A stretch of DNA of 64,000 nucleotides from Rivularia sp. PCC 7116. Lineage in GTDB: Bacteria > Cyanobacteriota > Cyanobacteriia > Cyanobacteriales > Nostocaceae. The stretch spans positions 4,340,001 to 4,404,000 of the forward strand of contig NC_019678.1 of NCBI RefSeq assembly GCF_000316665.1, in the 5' to 3' direction. The translations under genes and the position numbers were made by a program. Numbering within the stretch: the stretch's first letter is position 1; every line of letters begins with the position of its first letter. This document shows positions 1 through 8,993 of the stretch, piece by piece. The notes under the pieces were generated by a model. The model saw only the letters and a list, made by a program, of their open reading frames with translations, did not search any database and was not told the DNA's origin.

Positions 1-1014
1 ACTTACCATCGTCCGGAATTTCCAAATGTGGAAATATTTTCCATGTAATCCGACTCGCTTCTGTTTAAAAAATATAGAGCCTGGGGAATCTAGCTTAATC
101 GAAATTGCGATCGCCATCATAATCGGAGATAAGAAAAATAGCAGTACGGAAGCGCAAAAAAGGTCAAAACATCGCTTCAGCCAAAAATCGCTACCTGCAA
201 TAATCGGCGCTGGAATCGTCATACAGGGAACTTGTCCAACCATTGTCATTTGTGATTTTGGATGGCTAAATTCGCTTAAACTAGGCAATATTCTTAAAAT
301 CACCCCAGCAGTTTGAAAATTCCAGCAAACATACAGCCTATTTTTGATTGAATTCCAACTTACGAAAGCTTCTTCAACTCCCTGTTGACGCAGGTAATTA
401 AAGGTTGCTTCGCGGTTGCTCAAATCAAGACAGCTAGCATCGGCGCTACCGAGTACTTTGTAGCAATCTTGTTTTTGAAGAATTCTATTATAAGTTTCTT
501 GTTCCGTCGTCTCAGCGATTAAAAAAGCTGAATGACGGATAACTCCTCGATGGCGAAGTAATCTAGTAGATACATCGAAAACGATCCTACCGGAACATGT
601 AAATGTTACCGAGAATAACCAAAATAGCACAAAAATCGAACGAGATAAATAGCTATCCGGTTCATAAAAAAAAGCAATAATCAACAAAAAAATATTTGAT
701 GAGGATACTGCATTTATCAAGCTTAAATAATTACGACGATGCAAACCCGATCCATATAGCCCCTTGTTCGCGATCGCGCCGATTCCAATCAGCAAAATTA
801 AAAAGATAAAATATTGATTTTGCGTCCAAGGAGAGTCTATAAACGTTCCATATACTAATGCTATATTCCAAGCCAAGGTAAGAGCAATAGTATCAAAAGA
901 CATCAAGGTTGCAACTCGCAGCAATCTGATTAATAGTCCTCTTTGAAGTCTAGTACCTCTAGCAGACCTCAAATCTAATTTATAGTTTTTAACAGGTAAA
1001 GTTCTGAATTCCAC
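1..1014 (-). CDS. Polyprenyl-phosphate sugar transferase (exopolysaccharide initiation), 3' part outside window
   Basis: An open frame of 338 codons without a stop runs off the left edge. The N-terminal half is hydrophobic (several predicted membrane helices, about residues 30-125), followed by a Rossmann-like soluble segment. From about residue 285 comes the start of the bacterial sugar transferase domain: KRCFDLFCAS, a membrane helix, then LDSPGSIFFKQKRVG and WKFRTM. This is the layout of WcaJ/CpsE-type enzymes, which load the first sugar phosphate onto undecaprenyl phosphate at the inner membrane. The start is taken as GTG at 1014, with AAGG about 10 nt upstream and an in-frame stop further up; no ATG lies near it. 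The family is firm, the sugar is unknown. Confidence 0.85.
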   Translation of the reverse strand, partial: MEFRTLPVKNYKLDLRSARGTRLQRGLLIRLLRVATLMSFDTIALTLAWNIALVYGTFIDSPWTQNQYFIFLILLIGIGAIANKGLYGSGLHRRNYLSLINAVSSSNIFLLIIAFFYEPDSYLSRSIFVLFWLFSVTFTCSGRIVFDVSTRLLRHRGVIRHSAFLIAETTEQETYNRILQKQDCYKVLGSADASCLDLSNREATFNYLRQQGVEEAFVSWNSIKNRLYVCWNFQTAGVILRILPSLSEFSHPKSQMTMVGQVPCMTIPAPIIAGSDFWLKRCFDLFCASVLLFFLSPIMMAIAISIKLDSPGSIFFKQKRVGLHGKYFHIWKFRTMVS

Positions 1015-1218
1015 AATATCTATGACCTTGATATATCGTTAACTTGGTAGAAAAAATAGAACTGAACTTCTAGAAAATTTAAATATCTTTTAAGTACTTA
1101 ATTACAGTCATTAGAGAACACAAAACTAATTATCAGCTTTAATTAGGAACCGCACAGTTATGAAATATATGTGTTGATAACTGTAATAATATTTACTGCA
1201 AAGATATAAGAATAGAAA

Positions 1219-1377
1219 CTATGCAGAAATTTCATATTTGTTAGGTTGAGATAACATCTTTATCAACCATTCACCCTCTAAAAAGCATGATATTTCGGCA
1301 ACAGAATCTATCAATGTATAGACTGGAAGTTTATCAAAACTAGCTTGTATAAGCTTGACCTCTTCTATTTTTTTCAT
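1219..1377 (-). CDS. Possible 52-aa small protein, unrecognised
   Basis: ATG at 1377 opens a 52-codon frame (starts MKKIEEVKLIQAS, ends NKYEISA). Its ATG overlaps the stop of the preceding small frame by the typical ATGA arrangement, which suggests translational coupling. No convincing Shine-Dalgarno site is visible and no domain is recognised. It could also be a surviving piece of a decayed gene, because protein-like stretches occur in other frames of the same strand up to about 1800. Confidence 0.3.
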   Translation of the reverse strand: MKKIEEVKLIQASFDKLPVYTLIDSVAEISCFLEGEWLIKMLSQPNKYEISA

Positions 1378-1547
1378 TCAAACACCCCATTTTTTAACTT
1401 AAATAATTCAGTAACGTCAATACTATTAATACTGGTTATTGAATCATCAATAGTGAATATTTTTACCTTTTTCCTAACACTAAATTTTGGTATTAGAAAA
1501 AAATCAAGGCTCCTCAGAGTATTGAGTGGATTCAATACATATGTCAA
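1374..1547 (-). CDS. Possible 57-aa small protein or gene remnant
   Basis: The frame opens at TTG 1547, contains a basic FSVRKKVKIF stretch and ends ...KLKNGVFE, with its TGA overlapping the ATG of the next small frame. Nothing about it matches a family known to me. Further upstream on the same strand (about 1570-1800) there are two more protein-like stretches in different frames, so the whole 1.2-1.8 kb stretch may be an eroded gene rather than two real small genes. Confidence 0.22.
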   Translation of the reverse strand: MTYVLNPLNTLRSLDFFLIPKFSVRKKVKIFTIDDSITSINSIDVTELFKLKNGVFE

Positions 1548-1800
1548 TCTAGTTACCTAAATAGCTAGATAAGTACAAATAATCCAGTTGGATTCAGAAA
1601 CACCGCAACAGGTTTTAAGAAAATTATGCCTACAAAACTTGAAAAAAATATTTTGCCTATATCAATGGAACAACCATTCTATGATGTTAAAATCTACCCT
1701 TTTGAACAATGACACTGGTTGTTCAAAGAGGATTATTACATTCAAAGAAAGAGGTATCCCGTCAGTTAAACTATTTTCAATACTTACGGATTTATAGCTT

Positions 1801-2804
1801 GAATGATTTTAAATCATTACCTATTCTCAACTCTTAATAAAAATACTTGGGAGTTGATTGCTAATTAATCACCGAAAGCGCTACACCCTGCAAAGATTTT
1901 TGATTTCCAGCAAGCACATATGTAACACAGCTTAAAGCTTTCTGTTACAGAAGTAATAATTGAATACTTCAAACAAAGTGTATTATCACTAATTGCTTGA
2001 GTATCATTTCTTACTGGACTGACTAAGGGAATATTAACACCAGCTGTATCCTTTTACAACTGATTTATGCTTCTTTATAAAGTCTTCATATCAATTCTGT
2101 ATATCGGTTGCGGTTAACAAGTGGTAAAAAATTTTCCGTTGCTTGTAAATTTTCTCAAATTGGTACTTTTATAATATGAATAATTTCAACTATTTAAAGA
2201 GCTTTGTGTGGCTTATATGTAGTTAAATATAGCTTAATTTTATATTATAAATTTATAGACTTGATTAGCATCCTATAGTAGTATTGACCATCCAAAGTGA
2301 TGTAAATCATAGTAATTACAATTTTATGCATATTCATTTAACAAGAAATAGTATATGTGTAGATTGCTGTAATCCAAATATTTTAATAACCAGATAGGCA
2401 TTTAAAACTAACAGCTACCACAGTTGTTTTCTACAACTTAGAACAATCCTTTACTTGCGTACTCTATCAATTTTTATTTCTCAGCTAAAAAAAGTATGCG
2501 AATTTTCATCGTTTAATTAATGTAAAATTTATTACTGCCAGAGAAAAATATCTTGAGTATCACTAAATGACCATTTGTTTATTGAAAAGCTGCTCTATGT
2601 AGTGGAGATACCGATCTGCTTAGGATAAAGAGAACAAAGCAGCGAGAAAAACCTTCTGTTTCGAGGGTTTTAGGCAGAATGGCAGACTTGTTTGCCCCTA
2701 ACTTGTGTACTACTCCTCTCCCACTCTCACAACTATAGATAATCTTCTAAGCGCACAAGAGTAGTTGTAACCTTAATTTATTAGAATAACTATTTCTTCT
2801 CGAT
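1801..2804. other. AT-rich intergenic stretch, no gene seen
   Basis: Both strands are dense in stop codons and no credible reading frame, tRNA or known RNA was recognised. A less AT-rich patch at about 2600-2720 with C-rich runs (CTCCTCTCCC) lies just before the JAMM gene and could hold a leader or a small RNA, but no structure could be assigned. Confidence 0.4.
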
Positions 2805-3269
2805 ATGATTAGACTTAACAAACACCATTTACAAATAATCAACAACCATGCCGAAAGCGCTTATCCAGATGAATGTTGCGGTGTAGTATTAGGCAGTATA
2901 TCTTGCGATAGTAAAATTGTAGTTGAAGTCATTCCTACCCAAAACGCTTGGGATTCATACGCAGCAGATGATTTTTCTGGCAGTGACTCAGATCGCAGCA
3001 AAAAACGCAGATATACTATAGCGCCCCGAGAAATGTTGCAGCTACAGAAAACTGCCAGAGAACGCAATCTTGATATAATCGGCATTTTTCATTCCCATCC
3101 CGATTATCCAGCCATACCTTCAGAATTTGACCGTAAATACGCTTGGCAAGAATATTCATATATCATCGTTTCCGTACAAAAAGGTCAACCAACTGACGTT
3201 TTTAGTTGGGTGCTTGATGATAATTCTCAGTTTCAGCAGGAAGAAATTAGAGTTGAGGAGAAAGTGTAG
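2805..3269 (+). CDS. JAMM/MPN+ metallopeptidase (M67 family, Mov34/MPN/PAD-1)
   Basis: A 154-aa single-domain protein carrying the complete JAMM zinc signature: Glu23 (DECCG), His96 and His98 (HSHP), Ser106 and Asp109 (SEFD). Prokaryotic members remove C-terminal extensions or attached groups from ubiquitin-like sulfur carriers (ThiS/MoaD/CysO type). The next gene downstream on the same strand encodes an E1-like MoeB-rhodanese protein, the usual partner, 212 bp away. No ubiquitin-like carrier gene lies between them. The insert at residues 52-68 (DDFSGSDSDRSKK) is typical of cyanobacterial members. The family is firm, the substrate is inferred. Confidence 0.9.
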   Translation: MIRLNKHHLQIINNHAESAYPDECCGVVLGSISCDSKIVVEVIPTQNAWDSYAADDFSGSDSDRSKKRRYTIAPREMLQLQKTARERNLDIIGIFHSHPDYPAIPSEFDRKYAWQEYSYIIVSVQKGQPTDVFSWVLDDNSQFQQEEIRVEEKV

Positions 3270-3329
3270 AGGGAAGAGGGAGTGAGCGAGTGAGGGAGGG
3301 AGCAAGAAACAATTCCTATCTACCTCTAA

Positions 3330-3433
3330 TTATTCGTAGCAGTTACCAATTACCAATGCCCAATGCCCAATGCCCAATTCCCAATTCCCAAAAAATGCAT
3401 TACGAATTACAAATTACTAATTACTAATTAACC
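3330..3433. repeat. Short tandem heptamer repeats (ATTACCA / CAATGCC type)
   Basis: Runs of ACCAATG, CCCAATG, CCCAATT and TTACTAA units fill the gap between the JAMM and MoeB genes. Degenerate heptamer tandems of this kind (STRR) are known from heterocystous cyanobacterial genomes and recur throughout this window. Confidence 0.8.
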
Positions 3434-3481
3434 CATTATTCGGTAGGATAAAAAGTCTGCTCCTCCAAGTCCCAATTTGTT

Positions 3482-4654
3482 ATGCTCAATCCCAACTTGG
3501 ATGAAATCCAACTGACGAAGGACGATTACGAACGCTATTCCCGCCACCTGATTCTACCTGAAGTTGGGTTGGAGGGACAAAAGCGTTTGAAGGCTGCTGC
3601 TGTTTTATGTATTGGTACTGGTGGACTGGGTTCGCCTTTACTGTTATATTTGGCTGCTGCTGGTATCGGAAGAATCGGTATTGTTGATTTTGATGTTGTC
3701 GATCATTCTAATTTGCAGCGTCAGGTGATTCACGGTACTTCTTGGGTGGGTAAACCCAAGATTGAATCTGCAAAAAACCGAATTCATGAAATTAACCCCG
3801 ATTGTCAGGTTGATTTGTACGAAACTCGTTTGAGTAGCGAAAATGCTCTCGATATTCTCAAACCTTATGATGTTGTGGTGGATGGTACCGATAATTTCCC
3901 GACTCGGTATTTAGTAAACGATGCTTGCGTGTTATTAGATAAACCCAACGTTTACGGCTCAATTTTCCGTTTCGAGGGACAAGCTACGGTATTTAACTAC
4001 GAAGGTGGTCCTAACTATCGCGATTTATACCCCGAGCCACCACCGCCGGGAATGGTTCCTTCCTGCGCTGAGGGTGGAGTTTTGGGCGTTTTATGTGGAA
4101 TTATTGGTACCATTCAAGCAACCGAAACGGTAAAAATTATCATCGGTCAAGGTAACACCCTCAGCGGACGCTTGATGTTATACAATGCCCTTGATATGAG
4201 TTTCCGGGAATTGAAATTACGTCCCAATCCCGTGCGTCCGGTCATCGAAAAACTGATAGACTACGAACAGTTCTGCGGTATTCCTCAAGCAAAAGCACAA
4301 GAAGCGCAACAGCAAATGGATATTTCAGAAATGACTGTCGGGGATTTGAAAGAGTTAATAGATAGCGGTAAGGAAGATTATCTGCTGCTAGATGTTCGCA
4401 ATCCCCACGAATACGAAATCGCTAAAATTCCCGGTTCCGTTTTAATTCCTTTAGGGGAAATTGAAAATGGTTCTGGTGTTGAAAAAGTAAAAGAAATGCT
4501 CAACGGGCATCGTCTCATAGCTCATTGTAAAATGGGCGGACGCTCCGCGAAAGCTTTAGGAATTCTCAAACAAGCTGGAATTGAAGGTACCAATGTTAAA
4601 GGTGGTATCACAGCTTGGAGTAAGGAAGTGGATTCTTCGATTCCGACTTATTAA
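3482..4654 (+). CDS. moeB: Molybdopterin-synthase adenylyltransferase MoeB fused to rhodanese
   Basis: Residues 1-265 form a ThiF/MoeB E1-like domain with the nucleotide-binding GTGGLGSP loop (about residue 46) and the conserved Cys195 in PSCAEGGVLG. Residues 285-390 form a rhodanese domain with active-site Cys349 in HCKMGGRS. Such fusions adenylate the C-terminal glycine of a sulfur carrier and hand over sulfur, serving molybdopterin, thiamine or thiolation pathways. The zinc-binding CxxC pairs of E. coli MoeB are not seen. The upstream JAMM peptidase suggests that carrier processing and activation are coupled. The exact carrier is inferred. Confidence 0.92.
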   Translation: MLNPNLDEIQLTKDDYERYSRHLILPEVGLEGQKRLKAAAVLCIGTGGLGSPLLLYLAAAGIGRIGIVDFDVVDHSNLQRQVIHGTSWVGKPKIESAKNRIHEINPDCQVDLYETRLSSENALDILKPYDVVVDGTDNFPTRYLVNDACVLLDKPNVYGSIFRFEGQATVFNYEGGPNYRDLYPEPPPPGMVPSCAEGGVLGVLCGIIGTIQATETVKIIIGQGNTLSGRLMLYNALDMSFRELKLRPNPVRPVIEKLIDYEQFCGIPQAKAQEAQQQMDISEMTVGDLKELIDSGKEDYLLLDVRNPHEYEIAKIPGSVLIPLGEIENGSGVEKVKEMLNGHRLIAHCKMGGRSAKALGILKQAGIEGTNVKGGITAWSKEVDSSIPTY

Positions 4655-4742
4655 GTTGTTAGTTGTTGGTAGTTAGTAGTTAGTAGTTAGTAGTAAATAA
4701 ACAACTAACCACTAACCACTAACTTTTATACCAACTCATAAA

Positions 4743-5423
4743 ATGGCTGTAAAGTTAGAAAATGTAGTTCCTTGGGGACGTTGTTTTGATGAGTACGTTA
4801 AGATGTTTGATTTAACATCAGACGAACTCAAGTTAAATATAGTTGATTGTGGCGGAGGACCTTCGAGTTTTAATCTTGAGATGATGCAACTCGGTGGTAA
4901 AGTTATATCCTGCGATCCTATCTATCAGTTTACTGTTGAAGAAATTCAAAGCCGCATTCAACAAACTTACTCCAAGATAATCGAAGGTGTTAAAGAAACT
5001 CCAGAAAAATTTGTTTGGAATGATATTGCTTCTCCTTCGGAGTTAGGAGAAGTCAGAATGGCTGCTATGCATAAATTTCTCGCTGACTTTCCTCAAGGTA
5101 TTTTACAAAAACGCTACGTTAAATCAGAATTACCAAATCTTCCCTTCACTGATGGTAAATTCGATTTAGCATTATGCGCTCATTTTCTTTTTACTTATTC
5201 CAACATCCTATCAACCGATTTCCATGTTTCCTCAATTGTGGAAATGCGGCGAGTTGCTTCCGAGGTGCGAATCTTTCCCGTAGTAACTCAATTTAGTGGT
5301 GAAACTTCTCCCCATCTCGAAGCCGTAATCAATCAATTAACTGCTTGTGGATTGCAAGTTGAATTGAAGAAAGTTAATTACGAATTTCAGAAAGGTGGCA
5401 ATCAAATGCTTTGGGTAAGGTAA
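4743..5423 (+). CDS. Class I SAM-dependent methyltransferase-like protein
   Basis: A 226-aa protein with a glycine-rich SAM-binding motif VDCGGGPSSF (residues 34-43), an acidic residue at the end of the next strand (SCDP), and a motif IV-like FDLALCAHFLF near residue 140. These mark a Rossmann-fold methyltransferase. No substrate-binding feature is recognised. It follows MoeB by about 90 bp of TTAGTAG-type repeats on the same strand and may be cotranscribed. Confidence 0.65.
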   Translation: MAVKLENVVPWGRCFDEYVKMFDLTSDELKLNIVDCGGGPSSFNLEMMQLGGKVISCDPIYQFTVEEIQSRIQQTYSKIIEGVKETPEKFVWNDIASPSELGEVRMAAMHKFLADFPQGILQKRYVKSELPNLPFTDGKFDLALCAHFLFTYSNILSTDFHVSSIVEMRRVASEVRIFPVVTQFSGETSPHLEAVINQLTACGLQVELKKVNYEFQKGGNQMLWVR

Positions 5424-5580
5424 ATATTAGTTTTAGTTGATTTTTAGCAGTTAACTATTTATAAAATAGACCATATATAGGCGCACGTATTCCCATTATA
5501 TTTTTATAATATCATCAATAGTTACATTTGATCAAAAAATAAAATTATTTCTTGTAATGGCATGTGAGGGCTGCGATATT

Positions 5581-5730
5581 TGTAGGGTGCTGTGACGGCT
5601 AAAATAAATTATCGAGCATAATCAAACAATTTACATAATGCCGTCACGCACCATCTTTTTCCCAATTGCTGCGTGACGGTAAATTCAAATTTTTTTGTTA
5701 CCTTAATAGATTTTCATAACCGTCACAGCA
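5581..5730. repeat. Dispersed GTGACGG/CCGTCAC inverted-repeat element, copy A
   Basis: The element begins TGTAGGGTGCTGTGACGG, has internal CCGTCACGCACC and GCTGCGTGACGG blocks, and ends CCGTCACAGCA, so both halves can fold on themselves. Related copies lie at 13615-13684, 21711-21774 and, tandemly amplified, 49490-50050. No open reading frame is inside. The rest of the 5424-5864 gap holds nothing recognisable. Confidence 0.8.
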
Positions 5731-5864
5731 ACGGCAGTTTTGCGGAAAGATAATCTGCATCGCCAACAGCCTCCCCTATAAATAAATGGTTAAATTATGA
5801 TTTTTGTTTAAATACAAATTAATTCATAATTTTCTATTATTACGCATTCATTATCAATTACTAA

Positions 5865-8102
5865 CTACCAATTACCAATCTTATCTTTCCATGTATTATC
5901 AATTTGAGTATTTTCATTAATTTTGATATTTCCAGCAGAGCTAATTTTACTAAAATTAACCCCTTTTAAATTAGCGTCTTCTAAATTAGCTTCCGTCAAA
6001 TCAGCATAATCTAGTTTGCAGTTTTCTAAATTCGCACCTTTTAAACTAGCTTTGACAAAAGAACAGTGACTTAAATCTAAACCTGATAAATTAGCATTTT
6101 CTAAATTAGCTTCATTAAATCTGACAAGTTTTAAATTAATTAGATTAATTAAACTAAAATCTACTTCTCTTAAATCGGTTTCTGATAAATTTGCATTTTG
6201 AAAGTTTACCTCTTCAGTTAAAGGTTCTTCATAACTTCCAGCAAAAAAATTATATAGACGCAACGAACCTGAAAAATTCGCTTTACTAAAATTAGCTCCG
6301 TTTATACTACCGAGAGTAAATCTTGCTTCCTGGAAATTAGCATTAGTACAGTTAGAATTTTCAAAATGTACCCATTCACCACCAAAACCTGCTCGACTAA
6401 AATCTGCATTTATACAGCTTGTATTATCAAAATAACCTTCGTCAAACCGGGTATCGCTTAAATTAGCACCATTCAAATAAGCTCCATCCAAAAAAGCAAA
6501 TTCAGAACCACTTAAGTCAGCATTTTTTAGGTTAGCATTGCTAAAATCAAAATTATATAAATTTGCTTGACTGAGATTTGCTCCTTCAAGATTAGCACCG
6601 TTTAATTTAATTCTTGAATCTTCATCGCAATCGTCTGTAAAATGAATCTCAATACCGCTAAGATTAACAGCTCTTAAATCACGATTTTCTCCACCTAAAT
6701 TAATAAATTCCCATAACAATCTATATTTAATATCAATTTCAGTGCTTTCATCAATTTTACTTCCTTCTAAAACCACACCTTTGAGATTAGCACCGGTTAA
6801 ATTAGTTCCTTCAAGATTAGCTTCTGCAAAATCAACATAAGCTAAATTACAGTTTTCTAAATTCGCACCTTTTAAATTAGCTTTAACAAAAGAACAGTGA
6901 CTTAAATCTAAACCTGATAAATTCGCATTTTCTAAATTAACTTCGTTAAATATAGATCCCTTCCAATTAATCAATTGAAGCGTTTCTGCTATATCGTGAA
7001 CGACTTCATGAATCTTGAATCCAGATAAATCTGTCTGAGAAAAATTGGTATCTTGAAAATTAACAGGTTTGGTAACTTCATGTTCGTTCATCAAACCCAA
7101 AAATTCAATTAAATCACTCGCACGTGTAAAATTAGCACCTGCAAAATTAGCACCGCTGAGAATCCCTCCAGTTAATGATGCTTCAGTAAAATTAGCATTT
7201 CTACAATCAGCATTTTCCAAATCTATAAATTCACCATCAAAACAAGCTCTACTAAAATTTGCATTTACACAGACAGCATTTTTTAAACGAGCTTCATCAT
7301 GAAATGTATCGCTTAAATTTGCATTTTCTAAACAAGAATTATCTAAATAAAGGGGACAACTAGAACCAGATAAATTTGTATTCTTCAGATTAGCGTTTCT
7401 ACAGATAAAGTTAGATAAATTGGATTGACTTAAATTAGCATTTTCTAAATTAGCGTTAGTTAAATTAACTTCATCGAGTAAGAGGTTAGTAATTTGAATA
7501 TTGCTCAAATCAACACCTTGTAAATCTCTATTTTCTCCACCTGAATTAATCAATTCCCAGAATAATCGCCATTTTGATTCTATTTGAGTCGTTTCATCAA
7601 TTTTACTTCCTTCTAAAATACAATCTTGAAAATGAACACCGATTAAATTTGCTCCAACTAAATTAGTTTTGCTAAGATTGCAATTACTTAAGTCAGCATT
7701 TCTAAAATTCAGGTTACTTAAATCTAAACCTTGTAAATGTTCCTGTTTATTTAATCCTTCTTTTTCAAATTCTGCTAATACATTTTCTACCTGTTTATTC
7801 TTAATCTCATTAACAATAGATTGTCTATCGGATAAAGATACTTCTAATAAAGATTGATGCTCGCTTTTTGCAATTCTATATCCCTTATTTTGCTTTGATT
7901 TGACTAAATAATTAAATATCCTTTCCGCTTCTTCAAAAGTAACGGGACTTTCCGTTTTTGTCCCCGTTTTCAACTTGCTTCCCTTTCTCCCATAAGCAAA
8001 GTTCACCAGACAAGACTCCCAACCCTGGTAAACCATTTCAACCTCGTACACCTTATCCGATGTTTCGTCTTGATAGGAAAGAGTGATTTTTGGAATATAC
8101 AT
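5865..8102 (-). CDS. WGR-domain protein with long pentapeptide-repeat array
   Basis: Residues 5-80 resemble a WGR domain (YQGWESCLVNFAYGRKG and a lysine-rich follow-up), known from PARPs and bacterial DNA-repair or conflict proteins as a nucleic-acid-linked module. From about residue 100 to the end the protein is A(N/D)LXX pentapeptide repeats, expected to form a right-handed quadrilateral beta-helix. The array has a higher-order period: LEGSKIDE followed by an RLxWExIN-GGENRDL block occurs near residues 164 and 445, and a truncated third start near 725. No signal peptide is seen, so it is probably cytoplasmic. Function is unknown; some pentapeptide proteins mimic DNA. Confidence 0.85.
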   Translation of the reverse strand: MYIPKITLSYQDETSDKVYEVEMVYQGWESCLVNFAYGRKGSKLKTGTKTESPVTFEEAERIFNYLVKSKQNKGYRIAKSEHQSLLEVSLSDRQSIVNEIKNKQVENVLAEFEKEGLNKQEHLQGLDLSNLNFRNADLSNCNLSKTNLVGANLIGVHFQDCILEGSKIDETTQIESKWRLFWELINSGGENRDLQGVDLSNIQITNLLLDEVNLTNANLENANLSQSNLSNFICRNANLKNTNLSGSSCPLYLDNSCLENANLSDTFHDEARLKNAVCVNANFSRACFDGEFIDLENADCRNANFTEASLTGGILSGANFAGANFTRASDLIEFLGLMNEHEVTKPVNFQDTNFSQTDLSGFKIHEVVHDIAETLQLINWKGSIFNEVNLENANLSGLDLSHCSFVKANLKGANLENCNLAYVDFAEANLEGTNLTGANLKGVVLEGSKIDESTEIDIKYRLLWEFINLGGENRDLRAVNLSGIEIHFTDDCDEDSRIKLNGANLEGANLSQANLYNFDFSNANLKNADLSGSEFAFLDGAYLNGANLSDTRFDEGYFDNTSCINADFSRAGFGGEWVHFENSNCTNANFQEARFTLGSINGANFSKANFSGSLRLYNFFAGSYEEPLTEEVNFQNANLSETDLREVDFSLINLINLKLVRFNEANLENANLSGLDLSHCSFVKASLKGANLENCKLDYADLTEANLEDANLKGVNFSKISSAGNIKINENTQIDNTWKDKIGNW

Positions 8103-8333
8103 ATTTTGACACCTATCTATATAGTACTAATGTACTTAGTGCGTTTATAAGCGTCAATAGTAAATAGAAAAATAGCAGAATTACTGATGTAGCGAGCAAT
8201 TCACCGTAATTTATGATTTATAACCATTACCCATTACCAAACTTCAATTGGAGATGTAGCAACACGAAATTAGCTGAGGACATTAATCAAGACCCAAATC
8301 TATGATTAGTAAACCTTTGACCTTTAACCTTTG

Positions 8334-8714
8334 TCAATCATCATAACTAAAATTCAAAGCTACAAAATCATTAGAATTAAGAGCTTGACACAATACTTCC
8401 TTTCTTCTGGAACGTTCATCTCTAACACACCTTACCTGACGTTTAAAAGCTTGTAAATTATTTTTATATCTACCGGGATCTATGCGAAGTCGTCTGCGAA
8501 ATTGTCCCCAAGTGACATCAAGAATTTTATCGCCGCAAGCCATTTCAACTTCCCCGCGCTCAATATCAACATCACCGACATCAAATTCAACTTCAGCATC
8601 TTCGATTTCAAGAATAGTGCAAGCTTCCATAGTGGTGCGGTTTCCGCAAGCAGATAAAGTTGCGATCGCGCTAAGTGTAAAACCGGTTGTACAGATGATT
8701 GATAATATTTTCAT
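8334..8714 (-). CDS. Small lipoprotein of unknown function
   Basis: A 126-aa protein with a type II signal sequence: hydrophobic core IICTTGFTLSAIATLSAC, lipobox LSAC with Cys23. The mature part is acidic (EIEDAEVEFDVGDVDIERGEVE) and then basic (FRRRLRIDPGRYKNN), with extra cysteines that could pair. It is expected to be membrane-anchored on the outer face of the plasma membrane. No known domain is recognised. It lies on the minus strand 231 bp upstream of the WGR/pentapeptide gene. Confidence 0.7.
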   Translation of the reverse strand: MKILSIICTTGFTLSAIATLSACGNRTTMEACTILEIEDAEVEFDVGDVDIERGEVEMACGDKILDVTWGQFRRRLRIDPGRYKNNLQAFKRQVRCVRDERSRRKEVLCQALNSNDFVALNFSYDD

Positions 8715-8727
8715 ATTTGTAATTAAA

Positions 8728-8887
8728 CTAAGAGGATGTTTGGAAAGTATAGTTTTTAGCCCAATTTTCGGATTATCCCCCCTTCCCCCCTTAAAAAGGG
8801 GGGTAACGGCTCCCCCTTTTTAAGGGGGATTTAGGGGGATCTTAAGATAACATCGTTTTATTTATGACTTCCTAAACATCCTCTAAG
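8728..8887. repeat. MITE-like element with C-tract palindromic core
   Basis: Near-perfect terminal inverted repeats: CTAAGAGGATGTTTGGAAAGT at the left and the complement of CTTAGAGGATGTTTAGGAAG at the right. The 160-bp interior holds two facing palindromes of the CCCCCTTAAAAAGGGGG type. There is no reading frame. A second element at 18498-18623 has a similar core but unrelated terminal repeats. Confidence 0.7.
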
Positions 8888-8993
8888 ATTTATCTAGAGA
8901 TAAGGCAATAATAGTCATTGCGACGTAAGGAAGCAATCCCAATACACTTAAAATAATTAACCAGTGAATAAGTTCTGTTTAAATATTATTATT

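Noticed and set aside
26-316. Plus-strand 96-aa frame at the left edge
   Set aside because: It is antisense to the sugar transferase, whose motifs are clear on the minus strand.
1345-1797. Two plus-strand frames of 71 and 69 aa with TTG starts
   Set aside because: No ribosome sites or domain; the minus strand gives more protein-like sequence in the same region.
2600-2760. Possible small RNA (6S or Yfr-like) before the JAMM gene
   Set aside because: C-rich runs are present but no consensus structure or terminator could be traced.
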